NCBI GenBank assembly: GCA_963575745.1
Contig: CAUYUJ010001413.1
Coordinates: 37,474 to 101,473 of the forward strand
Reading direction: 5' to 3'
Source of the DNA: Prorocentrum cordatum
Taxonomy: Eukaryota; Sar; Dinophyceae; Prorocentrales; Prorocentraceae
DNA length: 64,000 nucleotides
This document shows positions 21,150-31,653 of this stretch, in pieces. Made by a program: the position numbers and the translations under genes. The notes beneath the pieces were generated by a model. The model was not told where the DNA came from. It made no database searches and was given only the letters and a program-made list of their open reading frames with translations. How positions within the stretch are numbered: position 1 is the stretch's first letter; every line of letters begins with the position of its first letter.

Positions 21150-22814
21150 TTAGGAGAGGCCAGAGGGCAGCCTCACCACTCCAGGGCCCGAGGCAGGTTC
21201 ACACCAGGCCTGTCCGTCATCTCGTTGGCCGGCAGTGAGCCAAACTCTCTTGGCCGGCCCGCCGCAGCTGCATTGGTGGGGGATCCTGTCTGCCACGCTT
21301 CGCCGGCGCGCAGAACCGGGTAGCCCATTGGCCAGGAGTCGGAGGACGTGGTGTGCCTCGGTAAAGGATGCACAGTGTCCCAGGAGAGACCATTCCGCGC
21401 CGTCTGTCTGGGCCCATCTGCGCTCGTCGCTGGTTGTGGCGAACCACCTGTTGACGATGTGCCCGTGGAGCTGCGGCCGGGCCGCGACGTAGACCACACG
21501 ACCAAAGTAGCGAGCCCGCAGTCGGGGGGGCTCTCTCACCGCACGATTGATTAAGTCAGCAGCCCTGGAGTCGGTCAGTACCTTGGAGCCGGGTCTGTGG
21601 GGTTCATGCCGCAGGGGAAATTCCCGAGCCCATTTCACGAGTTTGTTCCACCTTCTCCCAGCCTTGTGCCGCGACTGTGGCGGGCCCCACAGGTCGTCCA
21701 GGGCGTGTGCCCTGGACGCGATTGCACGCGAGGTGGCGACCGGGCACTTAGGGCAGCCGCGAACCTGGAAGCGGATGCCCAGGCCAGTGAGAATGTTGTC
21801 GGGAATCCAGGAAGCGGATGCGAGGCCGAGAGCGACTCTAAGGTGGGCCCGGAGCGTCCTTTCATGAACGGCGTCGGGAAGGGAGTAGTGCGAGGGGTAG
21901 GGGATGAGCGCAATAAGATAAGTATTCCAGGCAAGGGCAGTCTTGCTGGGTGACATATTGGCGAGGCGCAGGGCCATGGCTCGGTCCCGGAGCTCGGGGA
22001 CCCGAGATACGATGCAGGCGCCGAGGTAGAGCCACTGAGGGCGCACAGCGGAGGAGCCGAAAGGAGTGTAGTCCATGGCACGTCTCCACCACTCGTGGTT
22101 GCTGGCTGGAACCAGCGCCGTTTTGAAGTTGCACTTGCAGGGGCAGATCCAGGGGGTGCACAGCGCAGCGCTGTCCGGTCCACCGGTCCGCCTGATCATT
22201 TCCAGGATAAGTGCCGCCGGAAGGCCCGTGACCGTCGTCGTGGTGCCATTGTCAATGAAGTCCACGGGGGCAGTGGCTAGATGTTGCCTGACGTCGATGC
22301 CGGATGGCGCCTCGATTCCCTTGCACTTGTGGGCTTCAACCAGGAGCCCCGCCGTCCTTGCAAGCCACGGCAGCGCAATGCCAGCACGGAGTGTTTGGGC
22401 AGTGGCGCCTAGATGGGCGGCCAAGTCGTCCACGTATGTCGGGTCATCCGCCCCGGTGATGTTAGCAAGGGCGCTGATGAGAGGGTCATATCCCAAGCAC
22501 CAGAGGAGCGGGGAGGCGGTGCCTCCCATTCCGATGGATCGGAGGAGCCTCCTTATCCTGCTCTTGCATTTCCCTTTGCAGGTGCGCACGCTCCTGCTGC
22601 TGACCAGGGCGTCCACAGAGTGTAGGAGCCAGCTGGGGAGCTGCCGACGCTTCGTCAGCTGCCCCATCCATTGCAGGGATATACGCTCAAAGGCTTTGTT
22701 CTGGTCGCAGAAGAGGACGGCAGTGCTGGGAGCTGGGCCCAAGTGTCTTGTGGCGCACAGTATGTATTGTATTGGTCCACGGCCTCTTGGTGTTCGCCAA
22801 GCAGGGCTGCCCAC
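21150..22814 (-). CDS. LINE reverse transcriptase, palm and thumb
   Basis: A 554-residue frame. VLFCDQNKAFERISLQWM is RT motif A with the first aspartate. GMGGTASPLLWCLGYDPL matches the B region (usually G-x-x-Q-G). DPTYVDDLAAHLG is the YxDD box, and KCKGIEAP lies at the D/E region. Downstream text includes a thumb-like helical part and PKCPVATSRAI. It reads into the zinc-finger block at 21070. It polymerises cDNA on the element RNA at the nicked target. Confidence 0.75.
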   Translation of the reverse strand: MGSPAWRTPRGRGPIQYILCATRHLGPAPSTAVLFCDQNKAFERISLQWMGQLTKRRQLPSWLLHSVDALVSSRSVRTCKGKCKSRIRRLLRSIGMGGTASPLLWCLGYDPLISALANITGADDPTYVDDLAAHLGATAQTLRAGIALPWLARTAGLLVEAHKCKGIEAPSGIDVRQHLATAPVDFIDNGTTTTVTGLPAALILEMIRRTGGPDSAALCTPWICPCKCNFKTALVPASNHEWWRRAMDYTPFGSSAVRPQWLYLGACIVSRVPELRDRAMALRLANMSPSKTALAWNTYLIALIPYPSHYSLPDAVHERTLRAHLRVALGLASASWIPDNILTGLGIRFQVRGCPKCPVATSRAIASRAHALDDLWGPPQSRHKAGRRWNKLVKWAREFPLRHEPHRPGSKVLTDSRAADLINRAVREPPRLRARYFGRVVYVAARPQLHGHIVNRWFATTSDERRWAQTDGAEWSLLGHCASFTEAHHVLRLLANGLPGSARRRSVADRIPHQCSCGGPAKRVWLTAGQRDDGQAWCEPASGPGVVRLPSGLS

Positions 22815-22859
22815 GATGGTCCGGGTTCGGTGTCGGCCACCGGGCCCATGGCGAGGTGG

Positions 22860-23510
22860 TTAGTGGCGGACGATGTTGGGACCACACTGCCCCCCCCGCT
22901 TGGCCGCTTGATTAGGGCTGAGCCTGGGTTCGATAACGGGACCGAGGTGGTCGGCTATGGTCGCACCGTGCAGTCTCCGTAGGCAGGTGGGGAGCTGCAA
23001 GGGTCGCATATCGCTGGGCAGCTCCGCGGCTGCCTTTTTGCCGATCCAAACCAAAAGATCGATGGAGGGGCCTAGGACCAAGTCTATGAGTTCTGGATTC
23101 AGATCCGCGGCGTACCAGGCTTGGGCGAGCAGGCAGGCAACGAAGCGGGCCCCAGGGTGGTACAATTCGCACGGTTCTCCATCCACCCCAGGAGCACTGC
23201 CGCTTGGGCCCAGGACGAGGGAGGCAATCCTGCCCCACTGCGGGTTGGGGGAATCCGGGAACTGCCCAAGATCCTTGTGCCTGAAGTACTCGTCAAGGAT
23301 TCGGTCCGCAGCTGGGGGGAGGGGGGGAGCGGTTTGCCAGCTGTGGCTCCGGCTCCGCCATAGGACGTCGTCGACTTCTTTCGTGCGTTCCTTCCACCTC
23401 CCATCAGTGTCACGCACGCCCAGGATGGCGTGCGTTTTGACGAAGATTTCACGGCCCGCGCGGTAGTGCGAGGCGAGAGCGGGGCGTTCGACGCCGGGGC
23501 CCCTTTGCAC
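22860..23510 (-). pseudogene. LINE reverse transcriptase, fingers region
   Basis: A 216-residue frame with SAPGVDGEPCELYHPG (the P-G-x-D-G/E motif of LINE RT fingers), ELIDLVLG and LRPLQLPTCLRRLHG-like text, followed by LSPNQAAKRGGQCGPNIVR, the usual Q-x-G-F/G-x-x-G region. It overlaps the endonuclease block by about 60 bases and is out of phase with the palm block at 22814, so this single RT is split by two indels. Confidence 0.65.
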
Positions 23511-24906
23511 GGGGGTGAGGCGGGCAGCCCGTCTCTGAGCAGTGTCGTTGACTCCGCAGCCAAAGGGCGGCCTGTCGGGGGGTCAGGTCGTTGCCGTCCC
23601 ACTCGTACTCGGCAAGCCAGGCCGCGAGCGTCCCCACTGGGCGTGTGCTGGACTCGGATCTCGCCGCCGCAGCGAGCGGGGTACCTGGTGAGCGGTTGGT
23701 TTTGCTCCTGCGACACTTCCTCCACCAGTCTTGTATGGCCGCAGACATGGCGTGGCGACCAAGAGTGAGAAGGGCGGGAATGAGGGGAACTGTGTAATCG
23801 TCCACCAGGGGGGGCGCCGGGGGGAGAGCTGAAGGCTCCTGTTCTCTCTCTCCCTCACCGTCGTCGTTGTCCCTGTGTCTAGCTGGGAACTGCCCAGGGG
23901 CCGCCGGACGGACCCACTCGGCGGGTTGTAGGAGGCCGGTCAGGTCAATGTCAGGCAGTCCGAAGGTACGCTCGAGGAAGGCGCAGAGGGTTCTTAGCTC
24001 CGCATGCGCCTCGCTCGGGAGCAGGCGCAAGTCACCGGCCCGAATGGTGTTGTCTCTGCGAGTTCTGGGAACGCCCTGTGGTTCCAGGTACAAGATGGCG
24101 TGGTCAGATACTGACGGTTTCCATGCCTTCCTGACTCCGTAGGCCCCAAGCTGTCGGTAGGGGCACGCGACAATGTCGATTTGCGACTCGTTGTCCGCGT
24201 CCACCCTGGTGGGCCCGTCGCAGTGGCAGACGCTTGACCCTGTCTGCGCGAGTAGGTCGGAGAGGGCCGCAGCCTCGTCAGTTTCGCCATCTCTGGGGTT
24301 GTCAGCCTGTATGTTCATGTCACCCCCCCAATACGTGGGGGTGTCATCCCATCTCTCGATAGCCTGGCGAATGGCATCTATGGTTTTGGCCTTCCTGGAC
24401 GGAGGGAGGTACGCCGATACCAGGCGGTAGGTGCTTTCACCTCGTCTGATCGTGGCTGCGACGGCACACCCAGGGACAAGGTCTTCGGTCCGGAGAAGCG
24501 CCGCGCCATGCGGGATGAGGACTGCCACCCCGCCGGCGCGGCCACCAGCTGGTCCAATGTAGGCCGGCGATGCGATAAGGGTGCGTCCGTGGAACATGGT
24601 GGACCAGACGGCCGCTTCATGCTCAGTCCAGTGTGTCTCCTGTATGAGTCCGATCTCCCCGTTGGTGATCATCTGCGTTAGGAAGGCGTGCTTGATCATG
24701 TTCTTGTGTGCAGTCGTGCTCTTGAGGTATCTGACGCTCCAGCAGCCCAGTTTGAGCGTGCCGGGCTGAGTAACATTAGCAATTGCGTCGACCAAGGTAC
24801 GCGAGGAAAGGTCCCCGCACAAGTCCGCCCACGTGGGGTTGTCCCAGGCGGTTGCATGCAGATAGGAACGCGGCCGCCGGACGGTGTAATTACAATGTAG
24901 CGCCAA
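23449..24906 (-). CDS. LINE APE-type endonuclease
   Basis: A 485-residue frame with the endonuclease/exonuclease/phosphatase fold in about residues 50-290: LKLGCWSVRYL, IGLIQETHW (catalytic glutamate), YRLVSAYLPPS, YWGGDMNIQAD (Asp/Asn pair), SQIDIVACP and SVSDHAILYLEP (terminal SDH). This is the nicking nuclease that opens the target for target-primed reverse transcription. The residues after about 300 are a Pro/Arg-rich linker toward the RT, which continues in another frame at 23510. The exact start is uncertain, because the frame may be continuous with the methyltransferase ORF through an indel near 24920. Confidence 0.8.
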   Translation of the reverse strand: MALHCNYTVRRPRSYLHATAWDNPTWADLCGDLSSRTLVDAIANVTQPGTLKLGCWSVRYLKSTTAHKNMIKHAFLTQMITNGEIGLIQETHWTEHEAAVWSTMFHGRTLIASPAYIGPAGGRAGGVAVLIPHGAALLRTEDLVPGCAVAATIRRGESTYRLVSAYLPPSRKAKTIDAIRQAIERWDDTPTYWGGDMNIQADNPRDGETDEAAALSDLLAQTGSSVCHCDGPTRVDADNESQIDIVACPYRQLGAYGVRKAWKPSVSDHAILYLEPQGVPRTRRDNTIRAGDLRLLPSEAHAELRTLCAFLERTFGLPDIDLTGLLQPAEWVRPAAPGQFPARHRDNDDGEGEREQEPSALPPAPPLVDDYTVPLIPALLTLGRHAMSAAIQDWWRKCRRSKTNRSPGTPLAAAARSESSTRPVGTLAAWLAEYEWDGNDLTPRQAALWLRSQRHCSETGCPPHPRAKGPRRRTPRSRLALPRGP

Positions 24907-24943
24907 GGCGCGTCCCAGGGAGGAGCTGGCGGCTTGCCAAGCT

Positions 24944-27900
24944 CTAGTTCTCGCCCCCGGAACGAGATTCGTGATCGGGGAGACCCGAGGGCGCGGCGCA
25001 GCGACCCCGGGTCTTCAGGCGAGTCTCGGGGAGCGGCGGCCCGTGCTCAGCATGCTGCTGCTGCAGCATGGTTCGTACTATGTCGTCTGGGAAAGGGTTT
25101 TCGGCGAGCGGTGCCCAAGGGCAGTTTCTGTCCGCGAAGCTGCGAGCCTGTCTCCATGCGGTCCACATGTGCCTCTCGGTCGGTGCCTCATGCTGCTGTC
25201 CGGGTATGGGTTCGTTCCTGCCCCACGCCAGGATGGAGGAAACGAGTCTGCGTTGGAGGCACCTCGGGTCGCAATGGATCCCTACGGCATCGTAGAGCCT
25301 CCTCCCCCTAATGTCTAAGGACTGGTAGTAGGACCCGAGGCCCACTGCTCGAGCCCGCTCTTCGGGGGATGGGACCCTGAGTCCATGTTCTCTTCCGTGT
25401 GCGAGCAGCCATCCTGCCCAAGCCTTCACCTTTCCTTCGCTGGCTAAACTCTCCCGCTCTCTACCTTGACAGACGAGGGCCAGCCCTTCTGTGCAGCCTT
25501 GGAAGCATCGCTCGGCTCCAGTTTCCGCGAGGATGTTCTTAATGCCGTTCCTGGTGTCGGCGAGAGTGCGGAGGAGCCACCTGTAGCTGCTGTCTTCGCT
25601 GTACAGGAGGCACAGTGGGTGCGTCTGGTAGCTGCACGGGACTATGGCCTCGGGGGCACTGGCCGGAGCCCTGGACTGGGTCCAGGTGGGGATGCGTCCG
25701 TCTGGTCTGTATGTCGACCGTCTTTCCCAGGGACTTGGGAGTCTGGGGTACTCGACGGGATCTTCAGCAGGAGGGCAATTGCTGAGCCAGAGGCGGTCTC
25801 TCGGGCTGGCCACTGAGGGGGCGGCGTCTAGGCGGACCGCCCAGTCGGGTGGTAACTCTCCCAGGGCCGTGCACATTGCCTGCTTGTGTGCCGCTAGCAT
25901 CGTGGCTGGGCTTTCACAGCACACTAGGGCGCGTACATCCGGCCGAAGCCTACGCGCGATGCTCCATAGGAGCGGCACGGCAAAGAAGTGCACTGACTGG
26001 GAGCCAGCAAGCCCGTCCAATCCTCCGTGCTGGCTGGCTGGGGACAAGTTTGTACATGGGAGTCCGGCCATGATGACCAGGAGGCTTCCAGGGTCAAGGG
26101 TTCTCAGGTGGTCGGACCAGGGATTCTGACCGTCGTCTCCTCTTAGTAGGTCCCAGACGTCAACTCCTAGTCTCTCGTGCGGAGGGCCCCCGTCAAAGCG
26201 TGTAGCGTTGTCGCGGTCCCAGCGCCTCTCAACTCGAGATGCCGCTTCTTCGTTTATTTCGACAAAGGCGGGGGATCTGAAGCGTGGAACCGTGTCAACT
26301 TTTGCCATGAGGTCGCCGATCGCTAGTCTCGCCAGCCCCCATTCATCGAAGAGTGAGACGAGGTGTAGGCTTGGTCCCAAGGCGGCACTCGGGCTCGGTC
26401 TGGGGTCGACAACTCGGGCTCTTGCTTGCTGAGTGAAATCGAGCGTCCAGTCGTCACCTTGCCTGGGGTCGGCGTTTGTATGGAGCCTGAGGTGTCCCGA
26501 GATGTCCCAGGTGTCATCGGAGGGGCCGTGAGAAACAATGCCGTCCTGCTGAAGAGTCCTGAGCGTGCTGATGATCTGCGTGTTGTCCAGACCTGCGATT
26601 TGGTACGCAGCGAGCGTAGTGTCTGCAGGGGCGACTGGGGAGAGGCCGGTCCGTTCGTCCCTGTGGCGCTCCCATACCTGTTGGAGCACGTCGGCAGGCT
26701 GGGGAGCTGCGGTGGCCGCGTCTGGTGTGAACCCCGCTGGTCGGGGCCGCGCCCTGCGAGTCTGGCCGTCCTCTGCAACTGCTGGTCTGGATGCCTGCCT
26801 TGTGATGCCGCGGCCTGCGACACCAGTGGGGGTGCCTTCGCCTGCTCTATGGCGGGAACGCTCCCAGAGGTCGACCAGGGTCCTGGAATTGGGTGCCCTG
26901 GTGCCTGGTCTGGTGGACCTTTCCCTGCTGGTGTTGCCTGCTGTTCTGGCTCGCGCCGTGCCTCGCGGCATTATCCTACGTGCGCCCTCCGCCCTGCCCC
27001 AGGGAGCTCGGCGGGACGGGCTTCTGTGCGCCCTGTCGGCGGCGGTGCTGCGCGGCTGGGCACTGGCTCCGGGCAGTCGCGGTCCGGCCGCGATTCTGGT
27101 TCGGCCACGCCCGGCAACAGCGGTCTCTGCTGTGTTCACGACAGTTTCAGCCGGTGCGCGCGCGCGTCTGGGCATGCTGGCGCGTCGGGCGGTGTTTCCA
27201 GATCTGCGGAGGTTCCTTGCAGAGGCCTCTACTGTTTCACTTAGGACCTGGTCTCTGTCGCCAGTGAATGGCGCGCCGGCTCCCGCGCGCAGAATGGTGC
27301 GGGGCATGGCTGGCGCTAGGCCCTGGAAGGGGGCCTCGGGCGCCGACGCGCTGTCCGAACGAGCCGCCGGGCTGTCAGCGAGCTGCCTTAGTTGGGCACA
27401 GGCTGCGTCTGCCGTTAGCGCCGCAACGCGTGTATGAATTCTCCTACCCATGGGGTTGCGCGTCCCAGGGGGTGGATGGGTGCTCCAATAGGCGCTGAAG
27501 GCGTCTGGAATTCGCATTGTTAGGCCAAGGTCTCCATGTATGTCCCGCACGGTTTTGTCGAGTTGTGGTATTGCAGCAGCCCAAGCTATCGCGCTCAGCA
27601 CTCGGTTCCATTCGTCCACGGTGGGAGGGCTACCTGCGCCGTCTGTGGCGTGCACCTGTGCTTGCCTGAGCGCGCACGCCATAGCTTCATACTCCCGTCT
27701 CCAATCCGCCTCCATGCGCGGAGGGAGTTCAGGCCCGCTTCTCGGCGTATCTCCTCGACCCAGGGGATCGCTACTGCAGCTTTGCACCGTGCCTGGAGGC
27801 GGTCTCCTGCTCTGGGCTGGTGTCGGGTCTGTTGGGGCCCGTGGAGGTGCGGTTGTCAGGGATCCTTCCCCTCCGTTGTTCGCTGCCCTGGTGGCCGCTG

Positions 27901-28063
27901 GTGTACACTGTCTGTCCCTGGTGCTGGCCGGAGTCGCGGCCCCCCCGTTTCCAGCCGTGGGCTGCTCCGGGTTGGCGCGCGCGTCTGTTAGGGGAGGTAT
28001 GCTCGCTCCTGGGCGTACCTGCGTTAGTGTGGTTCTCGAGACTGCCTGCGGTGCCCGTTCCAT
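24944..28063 (-). CDS. DNMT3-like C5 cytosine DNA methyltransferase encoded by the LINE
   Basis: A 1039-residue open frame. Residues 1 to about 540 are low-complexity Arg/Ala/Pro-rich linker with a few helical stretches. The methyltransferase lies at about residues 560-770. Motif I is LVSLFDEWGLARLAIGDL (S-adenosylmethionine site). An acidic VEINEEA follows. Motif IV is AGLPCTNLSP with the catalytic cysteine. Then come CCESPATM in the position of the ENV motif and SPRDRLWLSNCPP, corresponding to the DNMT3 pattern RARYFWGN. The order and the PC-x-x-LS context resemble DNMT3 more than DNMT1. The C-terminal 200 residues are uncharacterised. The downstream endonuclease frame begins 38 bases later. 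The enzyme would methylate cytosines in DNA, possibly the element's own copies. Confidence 0.8.
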   Translation of the reverse strand: MERAPQAVSRTTLTQVRPGASIPPLTDARANPEQPTAGNGGAATPASTRDRQCTPAATRAANNGGEGSLTTAPPRAPTDPTPAQSRRPPPGTVQSCSSDPLGRGDTPRSGPELPPRMEADWRREYEAMACALRQAQVHATDGAGSPPTVDEWNRVLSAIAWAAAIPQLDKTVRDIHGDLGLTMRIPDAFSAYWSTHPPPGTRNPMGRRIHTRVAALTADAACAQLRQLADSPAARSDSASAPEAPFQGLAPAMPRTILRAGAGAPFTGDRDQVLSETVEASARNLRRSGNTARRASMPRRARAPAETVVNTAETAVAGRGRTRIAAGPRLPGASAQPRSTAADRAHRSPSRRAPWGRAEGARRIMPRGTARARTAGNTSRERSTRPGTRAPNSRTLVDLWERSRHRAGEGTPTGVAGRGITRQASRPAVAEDGQTRRARPRPAGFTPDAATAAPQPADVLQQVWERHRDERTGLSPVAPADTTLAAYQIAGLDNTQIISTLRTLQQDGIVSHGPSDDTWDISGHLRLHTNADPRQGDDWTLDFTQQARARVVDPRPSPSAALGPSLHLVSLFDEWGLARLAIGDLMAKVDTVPRFRSPAFVEINEEAASRVERRWDRDNATRFDGGPPHERLGVDVWDLLRGDDGQNPWSDHLRTLDPGSLLVIMAGLPCTNLSPASQHGGLDGLAGSQSVHFFAVPLLWSIARRLRPDVRALVCCESPATMLAAHKQAMCTALGELPPDWAVRLDAAPSVASPRDRLWLSNCPPAEDPVEYPRLPSPWERRSTYRPDGRIPTWTQSRAPASAPEAIVPCSYQTHPLCLLYSEDSSYRWLLRTLADTRNGIKNILAETGAERCFQGCTEGLALVCQGRERESLASEGKVKAWAGWLLAHGREHGLRVPSPEERARAVGLGSYYQSLDIRGRRLYDAVGIHCDPRCLQRRLVSSILAWGRNEPIPGQQHEAPTERHMWTAWRQARSFADRNCPWAPLAENPFPDDIVRTMLQQQHAEHGPPLPETRLKTRGRCAAPSGLPDHESRSGGEN

Positions 28064-29009
28064 TTACTCCTGCTGGCGCGGCGGGGGTATCCGTTGGCAC
28101 GGGGTTGTCTGTGCTCCCAGGGCTCAATCTCGTTTCGTCGACCGGGGCGCGGGTCTGCGCAGTCCCACCGCTGGGTGTCGCGGGATTCACAGGGGTCATC
28201 CGCGGGGGCCCTTGCCTGGTGTTAACCTCGCGGCCTTCGCCGTTGTCCACCTCTCTGCCTCCTGGCGAGCTGGCCAGGGATGGTGGTGCCGCGCCCTGGC
28301 CTGGTGCTGCTACCAAGGTCTGCGGTTGTGTCCCACTCGCGTCCATAGCAGGGCTGTCATTAGACCCAACGCTGGGACCTGTCCCTGTCTGTACTGTCGG
28401 CGCTGTCGTCAACACTAGGCCTGTCGGGAGCGCTGTCGAGCCGGGGCCTGGGGTGGCTGACGGTCTCTCGACGCTGGCTTGCGTGCCTGCGACGTCCGTC
28501 GCGGGGTTCGCCCGGCTGCGGCTTCTGCGCTCGTTCATACCTGGAGGGTCAACAGGCCTGTCCCCCGCGTCTGTGGTTCTGGCTGCCTGGGAGCCTCCTC
28601 TCCGCCCCCGAGTCACCCTACCAGGATCGTGGCGCTGCCGCTCCTCCCAGTGGAGGTTTGAGAGCCTGTTGATCAAGGCGTCCAGGGCGCTGGCGACATT
28701 CTCTGGGATGGGATGCGTAGTGGCGGCGTCCACGTCTCCACCTCTAGACCCCGGGATCTCGAGCCATGGCTGGTGTGCCGAATAAGTGGCGTCGGGTTCA
28801 GGCGCGAGCCATTGCGTGAAAGGGAGCTGTCTCGCGACCTCCTCTCGGATTCCGAGCTCGCGGATGAGCTGCCACACGTGGTCACGGTCCAGGTTCCCCG
28901 GGTTGGCTAGCTGCAGGATCCAGATTGCGGCAACCTTGTCCCAGTTGTACCTCTGCATGGGCCGGCCTTCCAGGTGCCTTCGAATTTCGAGAGCGATCCG
29001 GCGCTGCAC
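27771..29009 (-). pseudogene. Large LINE, third block: short helical segment then disordered linker
   Basis: The first 100 residues contain YNWDKVAAIWILQLANPGNL and DHVWQLIRELGIREEVARQL, probably helical. The remainder is Pro/Thr/Gly/Ser-rich and looks disordered. It overlaps the methyltransferase block in another frame from 28063 downward, so the last part may not be translated in this phase. No catalytic motif is visible. Confidence 0.45.
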
Positions 29010-30223
29010 GCCCCGTGCACGCCCCGTGCCATGTCGTGGACCACTTGTTCAGGGACAACTGCAGCGAACCTACCCAACATGCCTCGCGCGATGCCTACGG
29101 CGTCCTCGTCTGCTCGCACCAGGTCGCCCGGGGAGGGTCTGCATGTGCTCACGAAAACTTCGGCTAGCTCTGGGAAGTGTGTGGGCCTGGCTGGTCCAGG
29201 GAGTGGGTTGAGGGAGGCGGTGGCGCGCCTTGGGAGAGGTTGCTGCGAAGGTGCGTTGACCCGCAGTCCCACGGAAGCGGGGGATGGGGTCGCCGCGGGA
29301 GCGGAGTCCAGGCGTGCCACGTGTATTGGACCAGCGGCGAGTTGTAGCTTCAGTCTGGCTTGTGGTCTGTCTGCACCTCTTGCGGCTGCTCTAATGTCTG
29401 CATCTGCGGGGAGGAGTATCGTTACCCAGGTAGGGACTGAGGTGAAGAGGAAACCTGCTTCGCCGCTCGTGGTAAGCTCAACGGCTCCCCCGGCCGCCAC
29501 TGCCGCGAGCAGGTATTCTCCGGGCTGAAGGACGGTCTCGCAGTCCCGCAGGCCTTCTCCGTGGAACTCGTTGGGTACCGTGTTGGGTGCACTCCTGCTC
29601 ATTGCCCTGGCGTTGTCCCGTAGCCAGTCGTCTGTGATGACAGGTGGGGCGGCCCTGGTGTTGGCTGGGTGTGAGGTACCGTTCGGGCCGTCTGGTAGTG
29701 GCCAGAGTCGAGTTAATATCTGCGCATTCGCCGAGCCAACAGCGGCTGAGTAGAGCCGAAGCGTGCTGTGCCCAGGGAGCCAAACATCTGGGCGCATGCT
29801 ACGAAGGCGAACTTCTCCGAGCTGGGCGCCGTGCCTATCCATCGTGGTGATCTCGAGTATTTGGGGCTGAATGGCGCGCCTGGGGGCTTGTCGGACGGAG
29901 ATGCTGGCCAGGGCGTCCACGTGCTCCTGCTGCTGTCTGGATACAGCGGCCGCTCTGTGCATGGGATCCCTGCTCGGCGTCGCGGGGAAGATCCTGACTG
30001 TCTGGGCACCGATCACTATGCAGCTGGTGCCTACAAAGGCCGCTGCCATGGCGTCTGCCACCGACAGGCGTATGCGGACTGGTGTCATGTACCTGTAGTC
30101 AGAGACGTCAGGGAACCAGGCGTGCACAGTGGAGACTTGCTCGACCGTGTCAGGTCCGGTGGTGGCCTCTACGGCTTGCATGACGTCAGCAGGCCGTGTT
30201 TGTCCCATGTCTGCCAGGTCCAC
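28907..30223 (-). pseudogene. Large LINE, N-terminal region, second block
   Basis: A 438-residue frame continuing the previous block (VEATTGPDTVEQVSTVHAW). It contains MTPVRIRLSVADAMAAAFVG, GQLGEVRLRS-like strands and repeated aliphatic segments typical of beta-rich domains (AELTTSGEAGFLF-like stretches). No named domain was recognised. It ends by overlapping the third block at 28907-29009, again in a different phase. Inferred to be part of the element's ORF1-like protein. Confidence 0.45.
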
Positions 30224-30930
30224 CGCAGGTGGAAGCCATCCTCGGGGTCGGAGAGGCGTACAAATGAGGGTCCACCATCCCAGGGTCCTTCCAGGAGGAT
30301 GCGGCGTGGTCCTAGTGCTGGTGAGGAGGATCCGTCTTCAAATGTACGCGGGAGCTCGTCACGGAGGTGCCTCAGGACAGGGGCGGCGATCCTTTCTGGA
30401 GTAGCAAGAAGGAGAAGTCCTGTCCCACAGATGCCCACTCTGTGTCCCATGGCCCCGGCTGTCGCAGAAGCAATGGAGTGGGCTAAGCATACTGCTGTGG
30501 GGGGAACTGGGATGTGCACTGAGTCACTCGTCTCGTGGGTTCTCCAAATGCACGCCGTCTGGTGGGCCAGCGTGGTAATTTGAGCTGCCGCCTGTAAGTT
30601 GTCCAGAGGGGCACGTAGGCCGTCCTCTCCAGTCATGGGCCTTGCTGCCCGACAGCGAAGTACATGATGGAAGAGCATCTCGAGTCCCTGGTGCCTTAGA
30701 AGTTCGTCTCTGGGGAGCTGAACTCTCGTGGTGACCCACTCGGCCGTGATCATACCGTTGCTGGACTGTCTTAGCTCTTCCTTCCACCGCATGATCTGCG
30801 CGACGACGCCGTCGTTGCCGCTCTCGGGGGTTAGGATGTGTAGAGCGTCGCTGGTGGGGATACGCGAAGCGTCTAGAATTTCCCTTTGGCGGTTCAATGA
30901 TCTTAGCGTTCTCGCCGTGTCGGGCTTCCG
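30169..30930 (-). pseudogene. Large LINE, N-terminal region, first block
   Basis: Coding composition begins near 30900 with LNRQREILDASRIPTS and continues to a stop at 30169. The frame is open further upstream, but only through repeat-derived GPSCGPLG phrases, so the true start is unclear. Phrases such as ATAGAMGHRVGICGTGLLLL and FVRLSDPEDGFHLRW suggest a folded domain. The last 55 bases overlap the next block in another frame, marking an indel. The position suggests an ORF1 product, but no RNA-binding or coiled-coil signature was recognised. Confidence 0.5.
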
Positions 30931-31262
30931 GCACTCCAGGACGGCCCAATAGGCCCCCAAGATTGCCCCAAGACGGCCCCAAGGGCCCTCAAGAGGCCCG
31001 CAACACAGCCCAAGAGGGCCGCAAGACGGCCCAAGAGGCCCACAAGACGGCCCCAAGGCGGCCCCGTGTACCTCCAGGACGGCCCAAAACCGCCCAAAGT
31101 GGGACCCACGACTGCCCAAAAAGGGCCACAAGACAGCCTCCGAAGACCAAGAGGTTCATTAGAGGCTCCCAGAAGCTCCCAAGAGGACCCAGGAGGCCCC
31201 CAAGAGCCCCCTGATAGGCCCCTCAGAGGCCCCTAAGAGGCTCCCACAGGAATCCTCCAAGA
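30930..31262. repeat. Degenerate CCAAGACGGCC / CCAAGAGGCCC phrase repeats
   Basis: Short phrases AAGACGGCC and AAGAGGCCC recur every 10-12 bp. They are the same type as the opposite strand of the 386-bp array at 8.6-9.9 kb. They lie at the presumed 5' end of the large LINE, where they keep a frame open that is probably not coding. Confidence 0.7.
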
Positions 31263-31269
31263 TGCCTCC

Positions 31270-31555
31270 TATTCCTCCTCCTCCTCCTCCTCCTCCTCCT
31301 CCTCCTCCTCCTCCTCCTCCTCCTTCGCCTCCTCCTCCTCCTCCTTATCCGCCTTCTCCTCCTCCTCCCTCCTCCCTCCTCACTCCGCCCTCCTCCCTCC
31401 TCCCTCCTCCACCCGCCTTCATGCCCGTCCACCACCTCCTCCCTCCTCCCCCCTCCCACCTCCTTCCTCCCTCCTCCCTCCACCTGCTCCTCCTGCTCCT
31501 CCTCCTCCTCCTCTCTTCCTCTCCTCCTCCTCCCTCCTCCTCCTCCTCCTCCTCC

Positions 31556-31609
<54 letters not shown>

Positions 31610-31622
31610 GCAGAGTCATCAT

Positions 31623-31653
<31 letters not shown>

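Larger units (their letters stand above)
14180..30900 (-). mobile_element. Very large LINE-type retrotransposon with DNMT3-like methyltransferase, APE endonuclease, RT, RNase H and SF1 helicase
   Basis: One continuous run of minus-strand coding blocks covers about 16.7 kb. In transcription order they are an unrecognised N-terminal region (30900-28900), a disordered Pro/Thr/Arg-rich linker, a C5 methyltransferase, APE endonuclease, RT with YVDD, a CxxC..H..C finger, RNase H, a UPF1-like helicase and a zinc-binding tail. Neighbouring blocks overlap by tens of bases in different frames, as expected for one or two long ORFs broken by indels. Three in-frame stops also interrupt the helicase, so this copy is dead. 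The 5' end merges into GGCCCAAGAGG-type repeats and the 3' end into a (GGA)n array; no target-site duplication was identified. Retrotransposons carrying C5 methyltransferases have been reported in Symbiodinium. Confidence 0.75.
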
